A stretch of 64,000 bases of DNA from Sesamum alatum (GCA_034509735.1 JACGWO010000013.1:13412136-13476135); one strand, 5' to 3'; counted from the stretch's first letter, positions 45,450-57,316 are shown. Notes: generated by a model from the sequence alone, not told the origin. Numbers and translations are program-made.

Positions 45450-46107
45450 GCAGCATACAGTATGTTGTTCAGTGCACTAGACATGATGTGGCTTTCGCTT
45501 TGAGCGTAACTAGCCGATATCAGTCGTGTGCCGGGGAGGCACACTGAAGTGCAGTCAAGACTATCCTAAAGTACCTGAAAAGGACTAAGGACATGTTCTT
45601 GAACTACGGCGGTGGAGAGTTGATACTGGAAGGCTATAGCGACGCTAGCTTCCAGTCGGATGACGATGATGCCAAGTCTCACTATGGTTTTGTATTTAGA
45701 CTAAACGGTGGCGTGGTTACTTGGAAGGGTTCCAAGCAAGCTACCACGGCGGACTCCACCATAGAGTTTTGAATACATAGCGGCTTTGGAAGCTGCTAAG
45801 GAGTGGTTTGGTTGATGAGCTACATCCAAGGGTTGGATGTAGTACCTAGCATTGCTAAACCTGTAATTATCTTTTATGATAACAACGGGGCGATAGCGCT
45901 AGCAAAGGAACCGAGATCTCATCACGATCCAAGCATATTCTTAGACGCTACCATCTCTTAGAGAGATGGATAGCAGGAGTGACGTTCGGTTGGACCGAGT
46001 CACCTCCGCAGAAAACATAGCAGATCCACTTGCTAAGCCCATGTCGCAAGTTGCCCATACTCACCATCTGAATAAGAGGTTCGAGGTCAATGGGTGATTG
46101 GCTTTAG
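45450..46107 (+). pseudogene. B1 RNase H domain
   Basis: Nucleotide-level match to the A-family RNase H: GYSDASFQSDDDDAKS, WKGSKQATTADST, IFYDNNGAIALAKEPRSHH and AENIADPLAKPMSQ are readable in changing frames. It ends with GDWL and TAG. Confidence 0.85.
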
Positions 46108-46121
46108 GTCAAGTTGGAGAT
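46108..46121 (+). promoter_or_regulatory. B1 polypurine tract
   Basis: gtcaagttggagat directly before the 3' LTR; the run is broken by TT compared with aagtggga in family A. Confidence 0.7.
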
Positions 46122-48351
46122 TGTTGGAATAGGTGACTAGAAAGCCAATGGGTTTGGCAATTTGTAACCTATCCTACAACTTGATGTGAATGTAATATTA
46201 TTATGTGATGAATAAGATGAGTGTTCGTCACCAATGGTACCTTCTTTGTTGCGCTCATCTTACATTTGTTAAACCGGTTTTTAACTTATATCGCAACAAA
46301 GCCCACAGACCATGGATAACAACTCGTGCAGTTGGGCCACGCATTGGATGGTGGTCATGAAACCAGCTGATTAAGAGTTGGGTCTGAAACGTTCCAAGTC
46401 GAGGACCTCGAGACAGGGCATCGAGAGTCCTATTGAGACTTGCGCCAAGAGTCGTGTTCATTGGATGAGTGCCGTGTTTCATCGGCGACAGGCGTGGGAC
46501 GCCTACACGATCTTGATGGGTTGGTCGACTGGGGTCGAGCCGACTGGACTGACTCGCGGGGATCATCATATGGAAGCCTTGGAGGCTTGGTCGGTATGAT
46601 TGGATTTCCCCGGTTCCGATAGTACGGGAGTAATCCTCACACTTGAGGAATCATGGCAGTCACGTGCACAGGACGGCTGTATCTTGGATCTGGCGAGAGA
46701 TGATCATTCTGTAAGATGATCATTATAAGCCTTGTCTAGTGCAGTCCGAATGTGTAGCAAGGACGGTGGATTCGAAGAAGAGGATCCGTCCCCTGTCAGT
46801 ATGTGACAGAGGTATCTCCTATGCACTCGGAGACACGTTCATGCTGTTTGAAGCTGTGGCTACAGTGGTTGGTCGAACAGGGAATGGTTCCTTGTGTCGA
46901 CGCAATGAAGCATACGTGGTCTCGAGTATTAAGCATAGATGCCTAGTCAAGGATGGGAACCGACGCCCAATTCCATACCCTAGACTAAGGCCGGGAGACG
47001 GTAGACGGAAGGATCGTACCCGTACGGAATTGGCGCCTAAATGTTCACGCCAATTCACCTAGTCTCTAGTGCCATGGACCGTTTGCTAGACGGCCACCCA
47101 TGGTAACGGGCCCTTGTGGGACACGGGCCCAAGTCTAGCTGAGGGTGAACCTAAAGGGTCACACACAAATCACCGAGGAGGTTGAGAGATTGACTTGGAG
47201 TCAATCTCGAAGGATAAAATAAGTAATTGGATTACTTGTAGGGAAAGTCCATTGGATGGACGGGTCGATATTGTATCAGGCTTTCATTTAATCGGTAAAT
47301 TGGATTTTCGATTAAATATGGAAAGTTGAGACGTTGAGACGTTGGATCTTTTAATTGGATTGAAAGATCAACGGGAATAATTTGAGTGGACATTAAATTG
47401 GATTTAATATTGGGTTCGTCGTAATTGGATTACGATAAAACCCGGTCCGTTAAATTATACCCGAGAGGAGAAATAATTCCTAATTCGGAATAGGAAGAAG
47501 TTGGACTTCTTCCCTTAATTAAACATGGCCGACATGCTCCCTTGGAGGAAGCAAAATCAGCCATGTTGCATGCTAGGTGGTATGTTGACTTGTCTCTTTT
47601 GGAAAGAGACAAATCAACTCCAATCAAGCTCTTCCCATTTGGTATGATTTGATCATACCATAAATTTTGGTAGGCTTGATTGAAGAATCGATGGTGATTG
47701 ATTGGAATGAATCTAGACATCCTTGGATGAACCTAGACACATTCCAATAATCACATTAATTATGTATATATATTAGAATATACAACACCAAGCATAAGTG
47801 ATTCATTATTCATCTTTTTCTAGGAAAAAGAGAAGACAAAAATCCTCTCCTCTCTCTCAATTTTCGTGCTCTCTCCCTCTCTTACACTTGTGTTCTTCAC
47901 TTGATCTTGAATCAAGAAGAAGAACAAAGTAAGTTTAAGAGAACACTAATTCATAGTGTTCTTCTCTTAAACCGATTCCTTCCTAAACCCGTTCTTTCTA
48001 GCAAGAAGAACGTGTGTTTTCTTCCGGTGTGGTGTGGATCACCTTTGGAGAATCCATACGTTTGGATTTTGTGAGCATTCCGGAGAAGGAACAACGCTAG
48101 TAGCCGGGAGCATACGCTAAACAATCAAAGGTAACGGTTTATTACGCTTTGATTGATTTCATTTGTATATCTATGCCCTATCTGTTTAAATATATGTTTT
48201 AATATTTACACATCCTACATCGAACGCCTGGTTGAGCACCCAAGGGTACACCCTTTGGGATTCGCGTATTTTGAATTTGATTTAAATTTACGCACAATTT
48301 CTCGCTTTCTCGCTTCCGCTCGCGCTCCCGGGCGGATCCGCTTGTCCTTCA
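46122..48351 (+). repeat. B1 3' LTR
   Basis: 2230 bp, near-identical to 38338-40553. TATATATAT box at 47765-47773. Ends CTTGTCCTTCA before CATCA. Confidence 0.94.
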
Positions 48352-48699
48352 CATCACCCGTCGATGAAATGCGATAGCAGATGCTTAGTGCAAGTCTCAA
48401 AGAGAATCTCGGTATCCACTTTCGAGATTCCTTGACTTGGAGATTTCCAGACTGATTCGGCGGGACTGATTTCATGGACCTACCTCCAAGCGTAGTCCCA
48501 GTCCCCGAAATGCATTTTCAGTCTGTGGGCTTTGTTTGCGTAGTGAACAGTTATAAAGCAGACAAAGTGAACATAAACAAAGTAATGCCAAATGAATTTC
48601 ATTTCTTATTCATTAACGATTTATTAAAACTTCGAAATTGTTCAGACATAGGTTACAATTCGCCTATCAAGATTGGCTACATGGTCACCTATTCTAACT
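48352..48699 (-). mobile_element. Deleted solo family A-type LTR, right part
   Basis: Begins with the B1 duplication CATCA and continues the LTR of 37401-38337 (cccgtcgatgaaat...), ending CTATTCTAACT. Followed by CCTAG, matching 37396-37400. Confidence 0.85.
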
Positions 48700-49254
48700 C
48701 CTAGATACAACCTTCATATGCATGTGACTGCCATGATTCCTCAATTCTGAGAACTAATCTCGTACTATCAGAGCCGGGAATTCCAGTCATACCGACCAAG
48801 CCTCCAAGGCTTCCATATAACGATTCCCGCGAGTCAGTTCAGTCAGCTGACACCCTTGTCAACTAACCCACTAATATTGCATAGACGTCCAACGTCTATC
48901 GCTGATGAAACACGAAACTCATCCAATGAATGCAATCCTTAGTGCAAGTCTCTATAAGACCCTCGATGCCCTGTCTTGAGGTCCTCGACTTGGAACGTTG
49001 CAGACCAACCCTCAGAAGTTTGTTTCATAGCTGCCATCCAATGCGCAGCCCAACTACATGGATTATACAATTAGTCTGTGGGCATTTGTTGTGATGTTAA
49101 AAACACCGTTTAACGTAATTAGTAAGCACAACAAACACATATGCCAAGGATGAATACTTAATATATTCATCGAGTCAATATTACTTTAATAAAGATTGCT
49201 AAATAGAATCCAAAACCGCCAATCCAATTGGCTTTCTGGTCACCTATTCTAACA
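48700..49254 (-). repeat. C0 family C-type LTR, remaining part
   Basis: Continues from 37400 (gatacaaccttcatatgca..., compare 4300 onward) and ends CACCTATTCTAACA. The next bases (caaatt) resemble C1 internal sequence near 6868-6875, not the PPT side, so this LTR either was inserted into an older C internal region or is followed by a roughly 2-kb pol deletion. Confidence 0.82.
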
Positions 49255-49447
49255 CAAATTATGTTACCTAAAATTGTACAACAACAAAGGGAACACATTT
49301 TGATCATGCTAGGTCATATAATCCTCACAAAACACAATCATGAATGATCACTACTAAGCCTAACTAGTCCCTAGTCTTTGCAGCAATAACTTTGCTATTG
49401 CTGGACCTTAGGATCGTTTGTCTTAGTTCTCTGTTCCTCATGATCAC
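49255..49447 (-). pseudogene. C0 protease-region remnant
   Basis: About 190 bp matching C1 at about 6870-7060 (ttgatcatgctagg..., aagcctaactagtccctag). It is coding-dead. It ends at the ATCAC duplication of the next solo LTR. Confidence 0.8.
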
Positions 49448-51402
49448 TGAAAGATTGTGGATCGTCCCGGGAAATAGCGCGAATGTGGAAGCGCGGTATA
49501 AATTTAAATAACGAAATTTAAACATGCTTTTACTAAAATAAAGAACACGTTCAAGGGGTGTTCCCTTGAAGTTCCCGAGTGTTCGGTGTATCTCATGAAT
49601 TAAGAGCATGCAAGAATCATGGAGGCCATAGGATTAAAAATAAAAGAGGGACGATAAAATATATCGGAACCTACCGATTGTCGTTTTCATCTTCTAACCG
49701 GTACTCGCGTTGTTCCCCAATTTGCACCAAATCTCGTATATGAGACTCTCCAAATTGTGACACACAATCCACCCTTGTATCTTGCACGTCGTGCTAGCGA
49801 ACGAACAAGTGTTTAGGAGAGGACGGATCAATCACACAGTATTAGGTTAACGGGATTAATCCTCCTATGTTCAATTGTTCCAAGAACAAAAGAACAAGAA
49901 AATTGTTTTTCTTGGAGAGAAAAGGGAGAGAGAGGGCGGACGAGATTAGGAGAGGGAGAGGAAGTGTGTGTGTGTGTTTTTCAAGATTCATCATTCTTCC
50001 AAAGGTGAAAGGCTAGGAGTATTTATAGAGCAGGAGTTTAATCCTCTTCAAACTCCAACTCCAGAAGACTAATTTGACTAGGATTTTGACCTAGTCAAAG
50101 TAGTAATTTGACCTAGCCATCCATATCTCCTTTTAATCTCAATCATTAATTTAATTTAATGGAATATTTAAAACCTATTTAAATATTCCAAAGGGCAATA
50201 AATAAATATAATAAATATAAATATTTATTCTAGGCCCATTAAATTAATTCTCTAATAAATCTAATTTATTAGATTAATTCCTTTTATCTAATAAAAGGAA
50301 TTAACTCTTTCCAAGAAAATCTAGGACCCGATTAAATTCAATTTAATCATTCCATTTCTCCAAATATTTAATTCTAAATTAAATACTTAATGTGTGTGGA
50401 TTGTGTGTGACTCTTTAGGTTCACCTTTCAGCTAGACTTGGTCGGATTCCTAGAATCCGCCCGTTACCATGGGTAGCCATCTAGCAACGGTCCATGGCAC
50501 TAGAGACTAGGTGAATATCCGGGGATGAATATTTAGGCTCTAACAGTACACTCGTCCTTCTATCTTCGGTCTCACCACTTAGGGTCTAGGGCACGGAAAA
50601 TGCAGGTACCCATTTTGGACCTAAGTGTCGGTTTGTCCTTACCAAACGCCGCAAGGGAAATCTTCCCTTCTGTTCAGTTACTGTGGCCACAGATTCTGGG
50701 GACAAGACACAGAGCATATGTGAGACTCAACTGTCAATGCCTTTTAACAGGAGACAGATCCTTTCTTGGAAATTACTGTCACTCTGTACACGGGAAGTGC
50801 ACTAGACATGGCTTATGACTACTCAAGTGCATCTTGGCAATCTCTCACCATATCTAAGATACAGCCCCGATATACAGGTAAACTCAGCAGTTCCTCAAGT
50901 CAAAGGACTTGACCTGTACTGTTGGAACCGGGAGCACACGTCATACCTAGCCGACCCTACTCAAGGTCCTCCGTAAGACGGTTCCCGCGAGTCACCTCAG
51001 TTAGCTGCTCCCTAGCAGGCTAACCCACTAACACTGCTTACATGACCTTCGTCACCCATCGATGAAATACGACAGCAGATGCTTAGTGCAAGTCTCAAGG
51101 GGAATCTCGGTACCCATTTTCGAGATTCCTTGACTTGGAGATCTCTGGACTGATTCGGAGGGACTGATTTCATTGAGCTACCTCCAAGCGTAGTCCCAGT
51201 CCCTGAAATACAGTTTCAGTCCGTGGGCTTTGTTTGCGTAGTGAATAGATATGTATAAAGCAGATAAAGTGAACACAAACAAAGTAATGCCAAATGAATT
51301 TCACTTCTTTATTCATTAATAATATATCAAATCCTTGAAATTGTCTAGACATAGGTCACATTTCGCCTGCCAAGATTGGCTACATGGTCACCTATTCTAA
51401 CA
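49448..51402 (-). mobile_element. Solo family A-type LTR in C0
   Basis: 1955 bp, TGAAAGATTGTGG to TTCTAACA, no internal region, flanked by perfect ATCAC (49443-49447 and 51403-51407). It shares diagnostic differences with the 37401 LTR (gaaatagcgcg, accggtactcgcg), so both are from an A subfamily distinct from A1-A3. TATA box TATAAATA in sense at 50020-50027. Confidence 0.92.
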
Positions 51403-51407
51403 ATCAC

Positions 51408-52344
51408 CTGCAAATCATTCAAAGGTTATGAACGACTAGTATCCAACACCAAAGATCAGAACAGTGATCAAGTTGATACTCAATTCAAATGTCACCTTCA
51501 TTGGAGAGGAGCTTTAGGAAACTCCCTATTCCAATGTCCCTTTTCTCGTAGTTAATGCAAATATCGTTCGGAACCTCTGACTGTCGAACCCTTTTCCTCT
51601 TTCCTTTACCCTTGCCCAGCGCTGTAACAGGAGCACTCAAAGTAAGGGGATAAGAGACTTGAGTCTTCATCCTCTTCCTACGCCCGACACCCTTGCCTTT
51701 CGCTTCAGAGGTCGAAGCCTCCTCACTAGTACCATCGGCGCAGATTTTTCAATCGTTGCCTCATACTAGACCAACATTTTTATCAACTCATGAAGGTCTT
51801 TCTCAAGCCCATTCATGTTGTAGTTGATATATAAATGGGTCGAGTAAGGGGATAAGAGACTGAAGGATCATGTTGGTGTACATCTCTTTTTTGAGATCAA
51901 CTTGGAGGTCTTTGAGCTTTTCCACAAGGGATAACATCATCACTCCATGCTTTTGTACTGACGATCCTTCTATCTTCTTCGCTCAGAAGAATACCTTCGT
52001 TGCAGCATATCTAACATATCGGTCTTGGACCGCATAGACTTGCTACAATCAAAGCATCATCAAGCCAACATCCTCCAGCCTATCATACTGCTTCTGGATC
52101 TCATTATCCATAGATGTCAGTATGATGTTGCGGACCTTCCAGTTGTTATCAAACCTCTTCTTGAACATCAAACGTTCTTTGGGCGATGACCCTTCCCGCA
52201 AGGTCTGACACAAAACCTTATCCAAAATATAAGTCTAATTCTTTGAAATCTAAGACCATCTTAAGATTTCACATCCAGGTATGGTAATTCGTTCCATTAG
52301 ACTTATTAGTCTCAAGTATAAGGGGTTAGTGGATCCTTAGACAT
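51408..52344 (-). pseudogene. C0 gag remnant
   Basis: Degenerate Gag of a family C relative, aligned with C1 at about 7070-7972: the knuckle region (51510-51560), basic region, the Gag core and a start ATG at 52344 (sense) matching MSK. Many indels; no long frame. Older than C1 by appearance. Confidence 0.82.
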
Positions 52345-53555
52345 CAACAATAAAACAAAAAAACATTCAGTAGATTATAATAATATTATGTTCAAATTAA
52401 GACTTGGTCCTTTAGTCATTAACCCCCACTATTTCTACGAAAGCCCATCAGTTTCAAATGTGGTTTCGGAAAACCATTTCTTAGTGGGCTTGGGATCCAC
52501 AAGCGCAATTCTCCGTACCCCGCTTTTACGATTCACATGGGAAAAGCCTCGTGGGAGGTATCTAATACCATTCTCATCCGATGAGATTCCCAAGATATTT
52601 TGCCTCACCTCTTCACATGAGGACTCCAAGTGAATGTTAGGCACGACCCATCAACCAAATCATACCTCAACTATTCCCCCCCCCCTCCGACGACTCGTTA
52701 GATAGGGAAACAGTGAGCGTATTCCTTTGTTCACAACAATGGTGCAACTTTCCTCTATTTCAATTGTGCCACGACTCGTGAGACCACACTTGGGTAGCGG
52801 TAGCTTCCTCACGATATTGCTATGGATAGAAGGCTTGGACAGATCAATCATTTGACTAAAGTCCATCGTGGGTTTTAATATTTTAACTTGATGTTAGGCC
52901 CGACCCATCAACCAAATCATACCTCAACTGTCGCCCCCGCACGACACGTGAGACAGAGAAACAGTGAGTGTATTTCTTTGTTCACAACAATGGTGTAGCT
53001 TTCCTCTATTCCAATATGCCATGACTCGTGAGACCATATCTGGGTAGCGGTAGCTTCCTCAGCACAATGTCGTAGATGGAAGGCTTGGACAGATCAAAAC
53101 CATTTTGATCCAAGTCCATTGTGGGCCTAAAATTTTAACTTCATCCTACCAAGTGAGAGTTTGAAATTATTGATCGAGACCTCATCACATTAATATTTTG
53201 CATTCATAAATATCCACTATTATAAAGCATTTAAATAAATGCACCGCATGCAAGTAAACATAGCATACCCCTGTTGGATGATCACGAGCCCAACCTATGC
53301 TACCCACTGAGACCGCAGTGAGTCTATGTTCTATCAAGGGTGGTCCTACACTACTACAATAAATTAACCCAATGTCATGTCAATGGGCCTTGTACTCAAC
53401 TTGTTTAGCCTTGATGTCTCACCTTGAGCCTCTATCCAACGTAGGCTCTTTTTTTCTCCGTGGTCTTGCCTTATTATACATAAAATGTAAAACCTCACAA
53501 AAAGATTCCTAACTACTCTCATTACAAGAGAAATGGAACACATGGGAAATAAAAG
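52345..53555 (-). other. C0 leader fragment with tandem duplication
   Basis: Matches the C1 leader (7973-8960). It contains a 257-bp tandem duplication (52635-52891 and 52892-about 53140), so it has four copies of the 15-mer region instead of two. A3 was inserted at 53556, before the GC-rich tract and primer site. Confidence 0.82.
52635..53140. repeat. Tandem duplication of about 257 bp in C0 leader
   Basis: Both copies start tgttaggc(a/c)cgacccatcaa and contain two CACGACTCGTG-like boxes, the aacaatggtg block and the ggaaggcttggacagatca block. The copies are diverged (acgactcgttagat and acgacacgtgagac), so the duplication is old. Confidence 0.85.
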
Positions 53556-55521
53556 TGTTAGAATAGGTGACCATGTAAGCCAATTTTGGCAGGAATATAT
53601 AACCTATGTCTAGACAATTTTTGGTATTTGATAAAAATATTTATGAATAAAGAAGTGAGAATTCATATGGCAATACTTTGTTTACGTTCACTTATATCTG
53701 CATTTACATTTCTGTTCACTACGCAAACAAAGCCCACAGACTGAGAAACGATTTCGGGGACTGGGGCTACGCTTGGAGGTAGGTCCATGAAATCAGTCTT
53801 ACCGAATCAGTCCGGGAATCTCCAAGTCAAGAAATCCCGAAAATGGGTACTGGGATTCCCTTTGAGACTTGCACTAAGCATCTACTGTCGTATTTCATCG
53901 ACGGGTGACGAAGGTCGTCTAAGCAGTGTTAGTGGGTCAGCATGCTAGGAAGCAGCTGACTGAGGTGACTCGCGGGAACCGTCTTATGGAGGACCTTGAG
54001 TATGGTCAGCAAGGTTATGACGTGTATTCCCGGTTCCAACGATACAGGCCAAGTCCTTTGACTTGAGGAACTGCTGAGTTTACCTGTGCATCAGGTCTGT
54101 ATCTTAGATATGGTGAGAGATTGCCAAAATACTCTTGAGTAGTCATAAGCCATGTCTAGTGCAGGTCGGGTGTACAGAGTGACAGTAGTTTCCAAGAAAG
54201 GATCTGTCTCCTGTCAAAAGGTATTGACAGTTGAGTCTCATGTATGCTCTGTGTCTTATCCCTGAAATCTGTGGCCACAGTAACTGAACAGAAGGGAAAG
54301 GTTTCCCTTGCGGCGTTTAGTAAGGACAGACCGACACTTAGGTCCAAAATGGGTACCTGCTTTTTTCGTGCCCTAGACTCTAAGTGATGAGACCGTAGAC
54401 AGAAGGACAAGTGTACTGTTAGAACCTAAATGTTCATTCCCCAATATTTCACATAGTCTCTAGTGCCATGGACCGTTGCTAGATGGCCACCCATGGTAAC
54501 GGACGGATTCTAGGAATCCGACCAAGTCTAAGTCACACACTATCCACACACACTTAGTATTTAATTTGGAATTAAATATTGGAGTAAATGAATGATTAAT
54601 TTAGATTTAATCGGGTCTTATATTTTCTTGGAGAAATTAATTCCTTCTATTTGATAAAGGGAATTAAATTAATAAATAGGATTTATTAAAGGGTTGATTT
54701 AATGGGCTTAGAATAAATATTAATATTTATTTATTATATTTATTCTTTTAGCCTTTTGGAATATTTAATGGGATTTAAATATTCCATTAAATTAAAATCA
54801 ACGGTTGATATGGGAAGGGGAGATGGAAGGCTAGGATTTGTTTGACTAGGTCAAACACTAGTTTGACTAGGACTTTGACTAGGTCAAAATCTTAGTCAAA
54901 TTAGAGTTCTTAGTGTAGGAGTTTTAAGAGGATTAAACTCCTCCTCTATAAATACCTCTAGCTTCCAACGTTTTGAAGGATGATGATTCTTGAAATCACA
55001 CACACAACATACACTCGTCTCTCCCCTCCTTACCTCTCGTCCGCCCCTCTCTCTCTACAAGAAAATTGTTTCTTGTTCTTTGTTCTTGGAATATTAGAAC
55101 TAAGGAAGATTAGTCCCGTTAATTCATAACGTGTGATTGATCTATCCTCTCCAAAAATACTTGTTCGTTGCTAGCACGACGTGCAAGATACGTGTGTGGA
55201 TCGTGTGTCACGATTTGGAGGATCTCAAAAACGAGATCTCGGTGCAAAACGGGGAACAACGCGTGTAGCCGTTGAAGACGAAAACGACAACGGGTAGGTC
55301 TCGTTTCATTTTTCTTCCCTCTTTAATTTTTCAACTCTATGGCCTCCATGATTTCTTTACATGTTATATAATCATGAGATACACTGAACGCCCGGGAACC
55401 TCAAGGGTACACCCCTTGAGCGTGTTCTTTTAACTTAAAAGCATGCTTTATTTTTGTATGTTTATTTTTATCGCGCTTCCGCATTCGCGCAATTCCCGGG
55501 ACGATCCACCGATTTCTTTCA
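53556..55521 (+). repeat. A3 5' LTR
   Basis: 1966 bp, TGTTAGAATAGG to GATTTCTTTCA. It lacks about 25 bp after accaagtcta (about 54530) that the 3' LTR has. Hairpin at 54211-54230, shared U3 block 54423-54506, TATA box 54947-54954. Confidence 0.94.
54947..54954 (+). promoter_or_regulatory. TATA box in A3 5' LTR
   Basis: ctccTCTATAAATAcc; 50-110 nt downstream lies a pyrimidine-rich stretch (tctctcccctcc, ctctctctctac). R would begin about 30 nt after the box. Confidence 0.75.
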
Positions 55522-55522
55522 G

Positions 55523-55543
55523 TGGTATCAGAGCCCGGTTCGG
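55523..55543 (+). promoter_or_regulatory. A3 primer binding site (initiator tRNA-Met)
   Basis: TGGTATCAGAGC plus CCGGTTCGG, one G after the LTR. Confidence 0.92.
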
Positions 55544-55737
55544 TGTATAGGCCTAGGGTTAATGTGCATTCTAAGCATGAAATGTGATATTGGCATGTTT
55601 TATATTAAATCTTGATTTTTCTTGATTTTAAGCATGTCGGTTTTATTGCTTTTAATTCGTGTGAATTTCTCAATGTTGGTAAATTTTCTGTTTTTCTTGG
55701 GAAATGGGGTGGAAATTGAACGAAAAACGAGAAACGA

Positions 55738-56257
55738 CGCAGCCGGCCAGCCGGGAGGGCAGGGCAAGACGCGCGCTGGCAAGGGAAGCCTGCGCGCGCC
55801 CGCCCAGCCGGTCGGGCAGGGGCAGCGCGCAGCCAGGGAGGCTGCGCGCAGGCGCGCGCGCGCACGCAGACAAGGGTGTCTGCACGCGCGCGCAAGGCTG
55901 CGCCCCTGAGAGTCCACGCGCGGACGGGCTCTGGGCAGCGCCGCCAGGCGCGCGCGCACGCAGACGGAGGAGTCTGCGCATGCGCGCCCGGCAGGCGTGC
56001 CCAGTGCACGTCTGTGCGTTCACTGCACACGGCATGACCGACAGCCAGCAGGCCAGCGCGCGCGCAAGGCAAGGGAGGCTGCGCGCACGACGGCCTGCCG
56101 AAATGCCAGGCCGCACAGGCGCGCATGCACGCAGGCAAGGGCCTGCGCGCGCGCCCGGCCAGGCAGCGCTTGCGCGCGCGCAGGGGCGGCAGGCTGAGCC
56201 TGCTGCCCTGTGCGCGTGCCGGCGGGCCGCTGCCAGCGACGGCGGCGGCGGCTGCTG
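55738..56257. repeat. GC-rich tract in A3 leader (with 186-codon open frame 55704-56264, plus)
   Basis: About 520 bp, the longest version. It has repeated units of the kind ggcaagggaggctgcgcgc and many CpG dinucleotides. The sense frame begins MGWKLNEKRETTQPAS and is rich in Arg, Ala and Gly, ending in three Cys. It differs in frame from A1 and A2 at the end. Confidence 0.86.
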
Positions 56258-56283
56258 CTGCTAGGGTTTCAAAACCCTAGCAG
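56258..56283. repeat. Telo-box hairpin in A3 leader
   Basis: ctgctagggttt and aaaccctagcag, a perfect 12-bp inverted repeat with a CA centre. Confidence 0.8.
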
Positions 56284-57316
56284 TGTTTTTCTTTTATTTT
56301 CTAATTATTTTCAGTTTTAATTTTGAATTAATTCTGAAAAATCATTTTTTGGTTCAATTATGCCTATTTTTCTAAAGACATTATTTTAGGAGTAAAATAA
56401 ATTGGATTTGGAATCCCGGGTTATTTTACTTAAAATAATGAAGAGAGGTTTTCCTAAAACGAGAAAATATTATTACCAATATTTGTGTTTTATTTTTCAC
56501 ACATTATGCACATATTCATTTATTATTTTGGATATTTATGATTGGAAATCATATGTTGTTGGTATATTGTAATTATATGATTGGATCATGTGATTATGTG
56601 TGTTGGATGGAAATGGATGATCACGAGCCTTAGACCGAATGTATGGTTTATTTTCTGTTGGGCCTGTGTGCCTCTTTTACTGCTTTCTCCTTCTCTCTTT
56701 CTAGTTGCCTTGGAATAATAAGGCATTCTACCTCCCTCCTTATGTACTTCCCCCGGGTTTTCGTTGGGGTTTCTATTTTTTAATATGTAATGAGAGTAGA
56801 CTAGGAGTGAGGTTTCTATTTTTGTAATTGGTGGAGAAGAAGGAAGGACCACATGGAGAGCCCAGACGGGAGGTCCCTTGGAGTTTTTCCATGAAGTGAA
56901 AAAGAGAAAAGAGACCAAGGCCCATAAGCATGATGATTGGGTTACTATTAATGTAATAGTATAGGACCAACCCTAGATTGACCATAGATCCACTGCGGGC
57001 TCAGTGGGTCGCATAGGATTCGGGCTCGTGATCATCCAACAGGGGCGTGCTAGGCTTTAATTTTGCATGTGGTTATGATGATGGATGAATGGGTTGTTTA
57101 TTTATCATATAACTGCTATGGATGGTTTATTTACGCATTATGGATGTATGTGTAGATGTTTATTTATTTGAGATCTCGGTCATTTACTACTCTCACATTG
57201 GTTGGACCAATGTCAAAATATTAGACCCTAGACAAAATGGACATAAACTCTAGGAGTTTGTCCATGCCTTCCAATCCATGGCATAGTGAGGAAGCTGCTT
57301 TGGGTCAATAGCGTGG

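Larger units (their letters stand above)
42251..46107 (+). pseudogene. B1 copia Gag-Pol polyprotein, frameshifted
   Basis: ATG at 42251 (MSKNPLTMIL), stop TAG at 46105-46107. About 3.86 kb. Breaks seen: an extra base near 42664, changes near 42885, a deletion in the protease at about 43188 (HICND region lost), a stop/frameshift near 44393, an extra G near 44718, an in-frame TGA near 44820 and TAG near 45016, and a deletion near 45360. Order Gag, knuckle, protease, integrase, RT, RNase H is kept. Confidence 0.92.
38338..48351 (+). mobile_element. Element B1: family B copia retrotransposon, two LTRs, plus strand
   Basis: 10.0 kb: 5' LTR 38338-40553, internal 40554-46121, 3' LTR 46122-48351, perfect duplication CATCA. 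Inserted into the deleted solo A LTR. The LTRs look nearly identical by eye; the polyprotein is broken by several indels. Confidence 0.95.

Noticed and set aside
36974..49254. Host intergenic DNA between elements
   Set aside because: Each part aligns with a family C or family A LTR once B1 and the solo LTR are removed.
55523..55543. tRNA gene signal
   Set aside because: Only the complement of a tRNA 3' end is present, next to an LTR: it is a primer binding site.
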